43,152 nt of DNA from JBGTIS01 sp041745535 (GCA_041745535.1 JBGTIS010000317.1:1-43152), one strand, 5' to 3'; positions 16,914 to 26,319 are shown, counted from the first letter of the stretch. Notes: generated from the letters alone by a model not told the origin. A program made the numbers and translations.

Positions 16914-19314
16914 GCGTGTTCCTTACTCCTTTTGCTCCCTATTTCTTCTTGTTGTCTGCCTAATTTCCGGCCCTCAGGTTTGGTCCCAATCAGTCAATAA
17001 CAATGCGGCTGGTTTAACTCCGGCTCAAATAGAGGAATATCAAGAACAGGCCAAACAGCTGGTGGCTTTTATCGAATTCGCGTTTAATACCCTGGGCAGT
17101 GAGTCGGTTTCGGCACGCGATAAAGATGTAATTATTAGTGAAAGTTATTTGAAGGCTTTCCGGGATAACAAAGTACAAATAGAGGATGACCTGATCGAAA
17201 ATCGCAGCGTAGTTACCAATAAAAGTGTACAGGCTTATTTAAAAGATATCGATTTTTTTTATAAAAATGTTAATTTCGAGTATTCTATTCAGGATGTAAG
17301 CCACTATGCGCGCGACGACGGGCAGTTATTTTTTAACGTAACGGTGAATCGCAAGCTGGAAGGAGTTACCATTGACGACAAAAATATTAGTTCTAATAAA
17401 AAAAGATATATAGAAATTAACCTGGATCAGGAAGCACGCGACCTGAAAATTGCCAGTATTTATACCACTAAAATAAGCGAACGCGAAGAATTAACCAATT
17501 GGTGGAAAGAAGTACCTTACGAATGGCAGGATGTACTTCGGAAGGAAATTTCTGTATTCAGTAGTTCCTTCGATTATAGAATGCTGCGCGAAATTGTAAA
17601 CCTGGAAAGTCTGGATATTTCCGGGAATCAGTATATTTCTGATCTTTCTCCATTGAATAAACTGGAAAAGCTGAAAACCCTTAATATATCCAATACGAAG
17701 GTAAGAAATCTGTTGCCGATCCGTAACCTCACCAAACTACAAACCTTATATTGCTCTCATACCAATATTACCAGCCTGGAACCTATTAAATACCTGATTG
17801 AAATAAAGGAGCTGGAGTGTAACAACACCAGTATTATCGATTTGCAGCCCATTGCTAATTTTACCCAGCTCGAGAAGTTAGATTGTAGCAGTACCCCCTT
17901 AACCAATCTGGAACCGGTAAAAAACCTCACCGGATTAAAAGATTTTAAAATTTCCAGAACTTTGGTGCAAAGCCTTGATCCGTTAAGCAAAACTAAAAAC
18001 CTGGTATATCTGGATATTTCTGTTACCAATGTAAAAAATATCGATTCGCTCAGCAGTTTAACCAATTTGTTGCAGTTAAATATGGAGAAAACGCCTGTAG
18101 AGGATCTAAGTCCGCTTTCAGGCTTGGAAAGTCTTAAAATGCTTATTTTTAATAATACCAATGTCAGCAACCTGAAACCATTGGAAGGTATTACTTCTCT
18201 GGAGCGGATTTACTGCGACAACACACCCATTAGCCAGGCGGAAGCAACCCGGTTTATGAGTGTGAATCCTCGTTGCCTGGTAATTTATGAATCGGAACAG
18301 TTGCGACGGTGGTGGGATAATCTTCCTGAAACCTGGCAGCAGGTTTTTAGAAAATATGTGGATATTACTGATACCATTAGTATTGAAACCATTGCCGAAA
18401 TTTCCAATCTCGCAAAGCTGGATTTGTCGGGTAATCAGGAAATCGTGTCTCTGGAACCATTGCGTAACCTGATCTGGCTGCAAAGTCTGGATATTTCAAA
18501 TACCAGAATAGCCAATATAGAACCTGTTAAGTTTGCTCGCAACCTGAAGGAATTAAATATTTCCAATACCCAGGTTAACAGCCTGACCGCCCTGGCCGAT
18601 ATGGATGACCTGGAAGCCCTTAACTGTGACAATTCGGCAGTGGCACCGCAAGAGGTTGACCAGTTTATTATCGAAAACCCGGATTGCCTGGTGATTTACA
18701 AATCTTCTACTTTAATTCTATGGTGGAATAACCTGAGCCCTGCCTGGCGCGATTTATTTAAAGGTCTGGGCAAAATTGAGGGCATTCCAACCAGAAAACA
18801 ACTGCATGAAATCATCTTTTTGAAAACATTAATAGTGCCCGACAATACACCATTAGAAGATTTGGAACCTTTATCACAGTTTATCAGACTTCGGGAACTT
18901 CAGTTTACCAACACACAGGTTGCGGATTTGTCGCCAATAAGTAATTTAACCGAACTGGAATCGCTGACCTGCTCTAAAAATCCCATTAATAACCTGGCTC
19001 CTTTGCAGGGATTGGGCAACTTAAAGTACCTGAACTTTGAAAATACCAGGGTAGAAGATTTAAAACCCATTCGCGATTTAACCGATCTGGTTGAGTTGAA
19101 CTGTGCCGGTACGCAGGTTACCAGTCTCAAATATTTGTCCAGCCTTATTAACCTGAGGGTACTGAACTGCTATAACACCTTCATCAGGAAGTTAAAACCA
19201 CTTAGAAGAATTAATTCGCTTACTTCACTCAAATGCTACAATACGCGCGTTTCCGACTCGGAAGTAAGTGACTTCAAAAGTGAGCATCCTGACTGTGAAG
19301 TGGTTTTTTACTAA
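16900..19314 (+). CDS. Exported three-module leucine-rich-repeat protein
   Basis: An 804-residue protein with a signal peptide (about residues 1-29, QVWSQS). Residues 35-190 form a helix/strand domain resembling the product encoded two genes upstream. The rest is three modules. Each opens with a Trp-Trp helix (NWWKEVPYEW, RWWDNLPETW, LWWNNLSPAW), then carries internalin-type 22-residue LRRs (consensus LxxLxxLxxLxxLxxSNTxVxxL), and closes with a cap ending NPRCLVIY, NPDCLVIY or HPDCEVVFY. The first module has about nine repeats, the second about three, the third about six. LRRs of this kind bind proteins. It is the last gene of the cassette and overlaps the preceding gene by 14 bp. It lacks a type IX sorting domain, so it may stay periplasmic or be surface-anchored by a partner. 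Confidence 0.8.
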   Translation: MKVNRRVPYSFCSLFLLVVCLISGPQVWSQSVNNNAAGLTPAQIEEYQEQAKQLVAFIEFAFNTLGSESVSARDKDVIISESYLKAFRDNKVQIEDDLIENRSVVTNKSVQAYLKDIDFFYKNVNFEYSIQDVSHYARDDGQLFFNVTVNRKLEGVTIDDKNISSNKKRYIEINLDQEARDLKIASIYTTKISEREELTNWWKEVPYEWQDVLRKEISVFSSSFDYRMLREIVNLESLDISGNQYISDLSPLNKLEKLKTLNISNTKVRNLLPIRNLTKLQTLYCSHTNITSLEPIKYLIEIKELECNNTSIIDLQPIANFTQLEKLDCSSTPLTNLEPVKNLTGLKDFKISRTLVQSLDPLSKTKNLVYLDISVTNVKNIDSLSSLTNLLQLNMEKTPVEDLSPLSGLESLKMLIFNNTNVSNLKPLEGITSLERIYCDNTPISQAEATRFMSVNPRCLVIYESEQLRRWWDNLPETWQQVFRKYVDITDTISIETIAEISNLAKLDLSGNQEIVSLEPLRNLIWLQSLDISNTRIANIEPVKFARNLKELNISNTQVNSLTALADMDDLEALNCDNSAVAPQEVDQFIIENPDCLVIYKSSTLILWWNNLSPAWRDLFKGLGKIEGIPTRKQLHEIIFLKTLIVPDNTPLEDLEPLSQFIRLRELQFTNTQVADLSPISNLTELESLTCSKNPINNLAPLQGLGNLKYLNFENTRVEDLKPIRDLTDLVELNCAGTQVTSLKYLSSLINLRVLNCYNTFIRKLKPLRRINSLTSLKCYNTRVSDSEVSDFKSEHPDCEVVFY

Positions 19315-19361
19315 TCCGATTGATTTGCCGGGCTAATAGGTAATTAACAAAAAGTAGCTGA

Positions 19362-22300
19362 TTACTGTTCTACCAACTCTCTCATGTCTACCGGAACTAC
19401 CCGGGAAACGCCTTGTTCTATCATGGTAATGCCATAAATTATGTCTGTGCTTACCATAGTACGCTTGTTATGGGTAACAATAATGAATTGCGATTCTTTA
19501 GAGAACTTTTTAATAATCTGGTTGAACTTATCGATGTTAGTATCGTCCAGGGGAGCGTCTACTTCATCGAAAATACAGAAGGGCGCTGGTTTCAGAAGGT
19601 AAATGGCAAACAGCAAAGAAATGGCCGTCAGGGTTTTTTCTCCACCCGAAAGCTGATTAATGGTCAGTGGTTTTTTACCCTTAGGCTTGGCCTGTATATC
19701 AATGCTGGAGTTAAGCGGATCGTGAGGGTCGGTCAGTAGTAGGTCACACTGGTCTTCTTCATTGAACAAAGAGCGGAATATCATACCAAAGTTCTCCTTT
19801 ATTTTTCCAAAGGCATCCAGAAATGTCTGCTTGGCAACCGTATCTATTTCATCAATGGTTTCCAGTAATGAAGCTTTTGCCTGTAACAGGTCTTCCCGCT
19901 CACTGGAAATAAAATCGTAACGCTCTTTAATTTCCTCATAGGCTTCCATGGCCATTGGATTAATGGGGCCGATGCGTTGGATCCGGTCTTTTAACTTTTG
20001 AGCCTCATCCTGCAATTCTGCTATGGAAGTGAAAAGCTCAGATGGGGGTTCTTCTTCCTGTAAAATAGCATCTAGCTCAATCTCAAATTCTACCGAAAGC
20101 CGCTCTTTTACGCTGTTGATGGAAAGCTTGGTGTCGTTTTGCTTGTTCTGTAATTCCATAATCAGGGTATCGGCATTTTCACGCTGCTGCTGAATGTCAC
20201 GGGTGCTTTTTTCGGTTTTGTCAATGTCGCCCCGCAACGCATAATAATCCCGTTCGGCTTCGTTTACCCCTTTTTCTATTTCTTCTTTTTCGGCGTACAT
20301 GTCATACAACTCTTCCTCACTGATGCCTTTCTTATCTTTTAACTCCTGATAAGCAGTTTCATTTTCCTGTAGTTCCTGGTAATTGTCTTCTATGCTTTGG
20401 GTGCGACTGTCCAGCGATTCTTCCTTATAGGTTATTTCCTGCTCCAGAGATTTTACCCTGCTTTCTTCCTGATAATAAAGAATATTTTCCTGGTTATACG
20501 CCGATGACCTGTTGCTAAGTTCCTCATTTTCCGATGACAACCGGGTAGAAAGCTCCTTTAGTTCCTCCTCCAGGTGGTGCAGCTCGCCTTCTGCTTCCAG
20601 CAGTTGCGGACGGGCATCTTCAACTTCATCCTGAAGCTGGCGCTCCTGATCCAGGGTATGTTCCCGCTTTTTTTCATTGTTCTTTACCATAGCGGCTGTC
20701 TGTTCCTGGCGCGTATTGGTGGAAATGAACTCCTCATTCAGTTGGTTCATCTCACGCTGGATGTCAGCAATGGCCTGCTTGTAAGAACTTTCTTTCAGGT
20801 GTGTTACTTCCTGGCTTTTCGCTGCAATGGCTGCTTCTAATTGTGCTGCCTCATCTGCTAACCTGGTAAGTGACGCTGTCAGGGTTTCCAGGTTTTTGGC
20901 CCGGCCTACTCTTTTTCCTTCGAAAGATCCTACCGATCCGCCAGAAATACTGTAAGGTTTCTGAACCATATGACCATCTTCGGTTACCAGGGTGATACCA
21001 TCTTGCGGTGGTGAGGCAGGTGAGTTACTGTTTTCCAGAATATAGACCCGATCCAGAATGTGGTGCATCAGGTTACGATAGGCCGGACCAAACTCAACAA
21101 TATCCAGAGCAGGTATACTTCCCTGTGGCGGGTTTCCTGGTTTCGTGGTCAGGTCGGGGAGTTGGTTCAGCACAAAGAAGTTGGCTTTGCCTTTATCAGC
21201 TTCATGCAGCAGGTGAATACCCTGCAGGGCTTTCTCGTGGTTGTTCACCACATAATAGTTCATATATGCACCGAGGAAATTTTCAATCGCTACCTTATAT
21301 TTATCCTGACAGGTAATAATGTCAGACAGAAGCGGCACATCTTTTCCCCAGTCGGCCTCTATTTTCAGATAGCGGATCGCATCGGGAAAGCCTTCCATGT
21401 TTTCAACCAGCGATTTGGTCAGATTGAACTCATTCTGGATGGCGTCTTTTTTCCGGTTGATCTGAATCAGCGTTTCCTTTTCCTGGGAAATCTCTTCAAT
21501 TACCGAATTAATTTTGGTCTGCAATGCCTGTTCCGCGTTTTCAAGCTCCTGTAGCCGGGCTTTTCTATCATCCAACTGATACTTTAGCTCGGTGGCATGT
21601 TCGTCGAAACCGGATAAATCGGCCTGTTGAGAAGAAGCATCGGCACTGCTCTGTTCCAGTTCCTGATTAAAGTTGCTAAGCTGCACCTGCTTGATCTCGA
21701 TAGATTTTCGCGACTGATAAACGAACTCCCGCTTTTCTTTCGCTTTTTTTTCAGTATCGGCCACGCTGCCCCGCAGGTATTCGGTAACGGAGCGATAAGC
21801 TTCGTATTCTTCCTTTAAACAGGCTACATTCTCAGCCGTATTTTTCAGCGTTTGCCGCAATTCCAGGTGTTGTTTGCGCAAACTTTCCAGACTTTGGTTG
21901 AGCTGGCCTATACTGTCCTGGTCGCGGTTGATCTGTAAATTTAACTGCTGACTTCTTTCCTGAAGGAAGGTAAGCCGTTCGCTGTTCAGTTGTTTCTCAC
22001 TTTCCTGTTCCCTTATTTTTTCTACAAAAGCATTCAGTGATTTTTGCCGGGAAGCCAGTAGTTTTTCCTTCCCTACCAGGTCGGCCTTCATTTGCTCGAT
22101 GCGGGCATGCTTTTCGTTCAGTTCCCGGTTGAGTTGTATTTTCTTATCGCTCTCAGCCGTCAATCGTTTTTGTACTTCATCAAAGGAAAGCTGCCGGTCT
22201 TTCAGGGTAACCCGGGCTAGTTGAATACTGATTTGCTTGTACTCTTCCTTGGATTTGAAATACTTCCGCGCCTGTTTGGCCTGCTTTTCCAGCGATTTTA

Positions 22301-22904
22301 AATTCTTTTCAATTTCAAAGAGCAGATCTTCTACCCGGTCCAGGTCAACATCCGTGGTTTCCAGTTTGCGCATGGTTTCTTTCCGGCGCTTGCGAAATTT
22401 GCTGATGCCGGCCGCTTCCTCAAACAAATGTCGGCGGGAGTTTTCCTTGTCGTTCAGAATTTCATCTACCATGCCCAATTCTATTATAGAATAGCTATTG
22501 GAATTGATACCGGTATCCATAAACAGGTTCTGAATATCTTTTAACCGACAGGTAACGCCATTCAATTCATATTCGCTATCGCCGGATCGGTAATAGCGGC
22601 GCGTAATGGTAACCTGAGAATATTCGGTGGGAAGCAGGTTTTTGGTGTTGTCAAAAGTAAGAGAAACCTCAGACAACTGGGTGGCTTTCCTATTTTTGGT
22701 TCCATTGAAAATGATGTTTTCCATCTTTTCTGAACGGAGGGTTTTAATGCGCTGCTCACCCAATACCCACCGGATGGAATCCACCACGTTGGACTTACCA
22801 CAACCATTTGGGCCCACAATGCCGGTTACTCCTTTATCAAAATTAATTACTACTTTATCGCCAAAGCTTTTAAAGCCTTTTATCTCTAATTTCGTTAACT
22901 GCAT
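19362..22904 (-). CDS. smc: Chromosome segregation protein SMC
   Basis: A 1180-residue protein, normal for bacterial SMC. The Walker A motif is GPNGCGKSN at about residues 31-39. Long coiled coils flank a hinge domain (about residues 500-680, including GFPDAIRYL and the GGSVGSFEGKRVG turn). The C-terminal head carries the signature LSGGEKTL and Walker B FCIFDEVDAPLDD. SMC dimers extrude DNA loops and compact the chromosome; the usual partners ScpA and ScpB are not encoded in this window. The start Met-Gln-Leu-Thr-Lys-Leu matches the family. It converges with the LRR cassette and is divergent from the small membrane-protein gene at 23100. Confidence 0.97.
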   Translation of the reverse strand: MQLTKLEIKGFKSFGDKVVINFDKGVTGIVGPNGCGKSNVVDSIRWVLGEQRIKTLRSEKMENIIFNGTKNRKATQLSEVSLTFDNTKNLLPTEYSQVTITRRYYRSGDSEYELNGVTCRLKDIQNLFMDTGINSNSYSIIELGMVDEILNDKENSRRHLFEEAAGISKFRKRRKETMRKLETTDVDLDRVEDLLFEIEKNLKSLEKQAKQARKYFKSKEEYKQISIQLARVTLKDRQLSFDEVQKRLTAESDKKIQLNRELNEKHARIEQMKADLVGKEKLLASRQKSLNAFVEKIREQESEKQLNSERLTFLQERSQQLNLQINRDQDSIGQLNQSLESLRKQHLELRQTLKNTAENVACLKEEYEAYRSVTEYLRGSVADTEKKAKEKREFVYQSRKSIEIKQVQLSNFNQELEQSSADASSQQADLSGFDEHATELKYQLDDRKARLQELENAEQALQTKINSVIEEISQEKETLIQINRKKDAIQNEFNLTKSLVENMEGFPDAIRYLKIEADWGKDVPLLSDIITCQDKYKVAIENFLGAYMNYYVVNNHEKALQGIHLLHEADKGKANFFVLNQLPDLTTKPGNPPQGSIPALDIVEFGPAYRNLMHHILDRVYILENSNSPASPPQDGITLVTEDGHMVQKPYSISGGSVGSFEGKRVGRAKNLETLTASLTRLADEAAQLEAAIAAKSQEVTHLKESSYKQAIADIQREMNQLNEEFISTNTRQEQTAAMVKNNEKKREHTLDQERQLQDEVEDARPQLLEAEGELHHLEEELKELSTRLSSENEELSNRSSAYNQENILYYQEESRVKSLEQEITYKEESLDSRTQSIEDNYQELQENETAYQELKDKKGISEEELYDMYAEKEEIEKGVNEAERDYYALRGDIDKTEKSTRDIQQQRENADTLIMELQNKQNDTKLSINSVKERLSVEFEIELDAILQEEEPPSELFTSIAELQDEAQKLKDRIQRIGPINPMAMEAYEEIKERYDFISSEREDLLQAKASLLETIDEIDTVAKQTFLDAFGKIKENFGMIFRSLFNEEDQCDLLLTDPHDPLNSSIDIQAKPKGKKPLTINQLSGGEKTLTAISLLFAIYLLKPAPFCIFDEVDAPLDDTNIDKFNQIIKKFSKESQFIIVTHNKRTMVSTDIIYGITMIEQGVSRVVPVDMRELVEQ

Positions 22905-22922
22905 CTGTCCGATTAAAAGCGG

Positions 22923-22954
22923 TAAAGTTAGGGTTAATTTCCAGAAAAACTCAA
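22923..22954 (-). promoter_or_regulatory. Putative smc promoter
   Basis: On the minus strand a TTG (22954-22952) stands 21 bp before TAACTTTA (22930-22923), close to the Bacteroidota pattern TTG-N19-21-TAnnTTTG with one mismatch at the last base. It lies 18 bp upstream of the smc ATG. Confidence 0.4.
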
Positions 22955-23099
22955 CCCCAATGAAAGGTAATTCAAAGAAAAATTTTAAAAAGCTTGTATG
23001 GTTTTAGGGCTACCGACAAAATGTGTTATGGATGGTTATTGAATAGACTGGTGGATATGCTGAAATAATTTACTACTTTAGGTGTTCAAAGCAGCATAT

Positions 23100-23651
23100 A
23101 TGGACGATATTTTTCAAATACTGATTTACCTTTTCTTTTTCGCTATCTACGGGATTTCCCAGCTATTGAAAAACAGGCGCAAGAACAACCGGCCTACCAT
23201 AGACCAGCCAGAGGGTAACCCGAATCAGGTGCCCCGGCAGGATACGCGGCCTTCACAGCCCAAATCGTTTGAAGATGTAATCCGGGAGCTGATGGGCGAT
23301 CGGCCAGTGGAACAGGAAAGGCCCCGGGAAGAGCCACCGGTGCGACAGCAGACCAGAAACCGGCAATCGCAACGCAAAAGAAGCCGGGAAATACAATCGG
23401 AGGCGTATGAGACGGGAAGCGATACCTATCAGCAGGCAGTAGACGAAGCCAGAAATATGGAGAAACTGGACGACCGCATTGATCTGGAGAATCTGGATAA
23501 ATTCATTAAACCGGCAATGCCGGCTACACTAGATGGCCCTTCAAAAAAGAAGAAAAAATTTATCAACGATATCAGGAAGAGTTTAAGCTCGCCTGATAGT
23601 GCTAAAAAAGCTATTATTTTAAGTGAGATATTGAATCGGAAGTATTTTTAA
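23100..23651 (+). CDS. Small membrane-anchored protein of unknown function
   Basis: I use ATG at 23100 (183 residues) rather than the GTG six codons upstream, because the product then opens with a clean membrane helix (DDIFQILIYLFFFAIYGISQLL, about residues 2-22). After the helix come a basic stretch, a long Arg/Gln/Glu-rich low-complexity region (about 30-115) and a compact charged C-terminus ending SAKKAIILSEILNRKYF, a closing motif I recall from hypothetical proteins of Cytophagales. The function is unknown. It could be a cytoplasmic-facing scaffold. The gene is followed 16 bp later by the small zinc-ribbon-like gene. Confidence 0.65.
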   Translation: MDDIFQILIYLFFFAIYGISQLLKNRRKNNRPTIDQPEGNPNQVPRQDTRPSQPKSFEDVIRELMGDRPVEQERPREEPPVRQQTRNRQSQRKRSREIQSEAYETGSDTYQQAVDEARNMEKLDDRIDLENLDKFIKPAMPATLDGPSKKKKKFINDIRKSLSSPDSAKKAIILSEILNRKYF

Positions 23652-23667
23652 ACGTTATGGCAACTTT

Positions 23668-23865
23668 ATGTTCGACGATGTAAGTGAATATTACTTTAAT
23701 TGTCCGTACTGCTTTTCGGAAATATCCATGCTGCTCGATCCTTCTGTAGCGGAACAAGAATATGTGGAAGATTGTGAAGTATGCTGCAATCCTATTGCTA
23801 TATCCTTTACAATTGATGTGGAAGCGAACGCGGTTATTAATTTTGAAGCTACCCGCCTTGATTAG
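23668..23865 (+). CDS. CPXCG-motif cysteine-rich protein
   Basis: A 65-residue protein with two cysteine pairs, CPYC near residue 12 and CEVCC near residue 36, separated by an acidic loop. This matches the CPXCG small cysteine-rich family, which probably binds zinc. The C-terminal half forms beta strands (AISFTIDVEANAVINFEA). The role of the family is not known. It lies 16 bp after the small membrane-protein gene and probably shares its transcript. Confidence 0.85.
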   Translation: MFDDVSEYYFNCPYCFSEISMLLDPSVAEQEYVEDCEVCCNPIAISFTIDVEANAVINFEATRLD

Positions 23866-23938
23866 CTACAGAACTGTTCTCAATATTTTGAAAAGTATAA
23901 TATTCTGACTTTTTTGCGATAAAATCGTCTGACTGGTC

Positions 23939-25000
23939 GTGGCCCAAAACCAAAAATCAAACTTATTATTCTTTCTGCTGGCTATTACTGTTTATGTAAT
24001 GCTGACTTTTATGCTGTTTTATGCCGAAGCCGGCCATGAAAACAGCAACATGCGATCAATTGGCGAAGCATTCTGGTTTACGCTGGTTACCCTCACTACG
24101 GTAGGATATGGCGATTTTTATCCCACTACTGTGGCTGGTAAGCTGATCGGAGTATTTTTTCTACTGGGTAGTGTGGGCGTAATTGGTTATTTAATCAGTC
24201 AGCTGACCTCGCAGGTCGCGAATTACAGAGAACGCAAACGTTTAGGATATATGGGAACAAACTTTGAAAATCATATTTTAATTATCGGGTGGGATAACTT
24301 TGGGCAGCAGGTAGCCAATGAGGTGATTAATTCGGGCTAACAGGTAGCCATTGTTACCAACGAGAAAGACGATATCGAACTTATTCATGAGGCCTTTTCC
24401 GCGCATCAGACTTTTGCCTTATTTACTGCCTACAGCAATTACGAAGCTTTTGAGAAAGTTAATATCAAGCAAACAGCCTCTATATTTATCAATTTTAAAG
24501 ATGATGCCGAGGCGTTGATATACGTGCTGAACCTGAAAGACAAGTACCCCAAACTGAATTATGTGGTTTCGTTAAATAACCCAAGTTTGCGCGAAACCTT
24601 TGTTACGGCAGGCGTCCGGTATGTGATCTCAAAAAATGAGATGGCATCGCGCATGGTAGCCAGTTATACCTTTGAACCTGATGTGGCCGAAATGGCCGAA
24701 GCCCTGATGACCACCGCCCTGGACGGTACAGATTACGACATGCAGGAATACCTGGTTACAGCCCAGAATCCTTATGTGGCTAAAGATTATCTGGATGCTT
24801 TTATTGATCTGAAAGTAAACCACGATTGCGTGCTAATGGGCATTAGCAAAATGCAGGACAGCAAAAGAGTGTTGCTGAAGAACCCTTCCAAGGGAGTCAG
24901 TATTGAGGCAGATGACTACCTGATTATTATGTGTGATGGGGTGGCTAAAAAGAAAATCGAAAAAGTATTCCAGGTATCAGAAGGTAGAAACAGGGAATGA
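23939..25000 (+). pseudogene. Two-TM potassium channel with RCK/TrkA-N domain, interrupted by one in-frame stop
   Basis: The reading frame from GTG 23939 to TAA 25000 would give about 353 residues but contains a single TAA at 24338-24340, after VANEVINSG. Both halves are in the same frame with no other lesion. The N-terminal half has two membrane helices flanking a pore loop with the potassium selectivity filter TVGYGD. Next comes an RCK nucleotide-binding start (ILIIGWDNFGQQVA) cut by the stop. The second half continues with QVAIVTNEKDD, the RCK core and a TrkA-C-like C-terminus. Related proteins usually have Tyr or a similar residue where the stop sits, so a one-base change is likely. A truncated pore alone would be unregulated. 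A sequencing error or a recent mutation are both possible. Confidence 0.8.
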
Positions 25001-25004
25001 ATTA

Positions 25005-25410
25005 GCCCTGGCTGGGTCTGAAGGTACCTTGTGACCCCTGTCGCCTACTGCTTCCCCTTTAGTTGGCAATCGATGTGCACAGCCGAGCGAAATAGCATTG
25101 GGTTCCGTCGTTGCGACGGCTCCCTGCTCCGGCACTCCGGGCGCTATGCCGTGCTTATGCCAGATTGTCGGTGTTACTGCCGCATTACCGGGGAATTCAT
25201 CAGGAAACCTTACGTCGACATTACGTTTACCTGCTGCAAGCTAGTCGAAACCTTGTGTCTACTACCCGCCGAAGGTAGTACAGGGTGTAGGCGCGCCGGG
25301 TTTCGATGCACTTGCAGCCTGCAAACGGGTAGTAACCACGACGATTCGTCATGCTTTCATAAGGTAATCGCTATGAAACCCCGTGGTACCTGTCCATTTT
25401 CCTAAGAAAA
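25005..25410. other. GC-rich stretch with dense inverted repeats, no recognised gene
   Basis: This segment is visibly richer in G+C than its neighbours and its longest frame (25031-25405) is an unlikely Cys-rich protein. Instead it shows RNA-like pairing: CCGTCG-TTG-CGACGG (25105-25119); a near-perfect 19-bp inverted repeat, 25234-25252 with 25299-25317; and TACTACC at 25260-25266, which can pair with GGTAGTA at 25274-25280 or, extended to TACTACCCG, with 25326-25334. This suggests a structured RNA or a piece of a mobile intron, more probably on the minus strand. I looked for a group II intron domain V and did not find one. It lies between a broken channel gene and a transposase remnant. Confidence 0.4.
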
Positions 25411-25556
25411 ACATACAAACGCCAGCGTATCCTGATCGATGCTCCCAGGATTTATTCTGACCACCGTGGCCCGTGGCCTCCTAGTGCAGGGATTAAGAAT
25501 TAGGGTTTGTTTTTACTATTTGGAGAGTTAAATTTAGAGAAATCAGATGGAGTTTT

Positions 25557-25936
25557 ACGCAAAAAAAATATATCGCACGTCTAAGTGAAGAGGAGCGAGG
25601 GGCACTATATGAAGTGATCAGTAAATTGAAAGGCAGTAGTCAAAAGCTACGCCGGGCCCAGATATTCCTCAAGTCAGATGTTGCAGGCCCAGCATGGACA
25701 GATCAACGTATTGCCGACGCGTTTAGCTGTCGTATCAAGACAGTAGAGAACCTACGTCAACGCTTTGTTTTTCAAGGCTTTGCGCAGGTGCTCAGCGGGA
25801 AGTCCCTGCGGTAGCTAAGTTGCTAAACGGCAAACAAGAAGCTAAAGTGATTGCCATGCGTTTGGGTAAAAGCCCTGTACACAGTAGGAGCAGGACAAGG
25901 AGAAAACTGAACTTTAGATACATCATGGTTATATAG
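25557..25936 (+). pseudogene. IS630-type transposase N-terminal remnant, frameshifted
   Basis: One frame (25557-25814) reads QKKYIARLSEEERGALYEV, then KLRRAQIFLKSD, WTDQRIADAF and RIKTVENLRQRF. This is the double helix-turn-helix N-terminus of IS630-family transposases. It has no good start: an ATG at 25548 is out of frame across an A8 run. The frame ends after SGKSLR, but homology continues in another frame from about 25808 (VAKLLNGKQEAKVIAMRLGKSP) to a stop at 25936. The DDE catalytic domain and the rest of the element are absent, so it is dead. Terminal inverted repeats were not found. It shows that transposition and decay shaped this interval. Confidence 0.65.
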
Positions 25937-26319
25937 AAGTAGCTAAACGTAGTAAGATTAGCTAAACCAAATTTTATAAGAATCCAATGGATTCCAATTG
26001 TTATAGAATGCGAAAAGGGTCATGTGATTAAAATAACAGAAACGTTTGGTGATGCTGGCTATACAAAGAGATGGCGTGATGCTGTTAGGCCGGGCTTCCG
26101 TAGCCCGGCTTCCGTAGCGCAAGGACATGCCTGTCTATTAAATAATTCTTTAATTTCTAAAAATAACAATTTTTCTTATATTGATAGCCATATTGGTAAA
26201 CATGCTTGTTGTGCGCGCAAATTCTAAAATCCTTCAAAATACCCTTAGCGATTTATTGATTCAAACTTGTTTTTAATCCCTAATTTATATCATTACTCAC
26301 TATTAAACCCTAATCATTT
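25937..26319. other. Gene-free decayed intergenic stretch
   Basis: No credible gene is seen. A 14-bp unit around CGGCTTCCGTAGC is repeated in tandem at about 26092-26119. The remainder is AT-rich and should contain the promoter of the Tat-exported enzyme gene at 26320, but no clear TAnnTTTG was found. Confidence 0.4.

Noticed and set aside
21060..21554. 164-residue plus-strand frame inside smc
   Set aside because: It lies opposite the hinge region of a clear smc gene and has no recognisable domain.
25090..25130. Possible group II intron domain V on the minus strand (AGCCGTCG-CAA-CGACGG)
   Set aside because: The stem lacks the expected pairing next to the AGC triad, the two-base bulge and a GNRA loop, and no reverse transcriptase gene follows. 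Left as unproven.
25031..25405. 124-residue Cys-rich open frame in the GC-rich stretch
   Set aside because: The composition is unlike real proteins (13 Cys in 124 residues, no hydrophobic core pattern) and the DNA is dominated by inverted repeats. Better explained as structured non-coding sequence.
26024..26227. 67-residue open frame in the gap before the Tat-exported enzyme
   Set aside because: It starts with GTG, spans the tandem duplication, has no recognisable motif, and looks like chance in decayed DNA.
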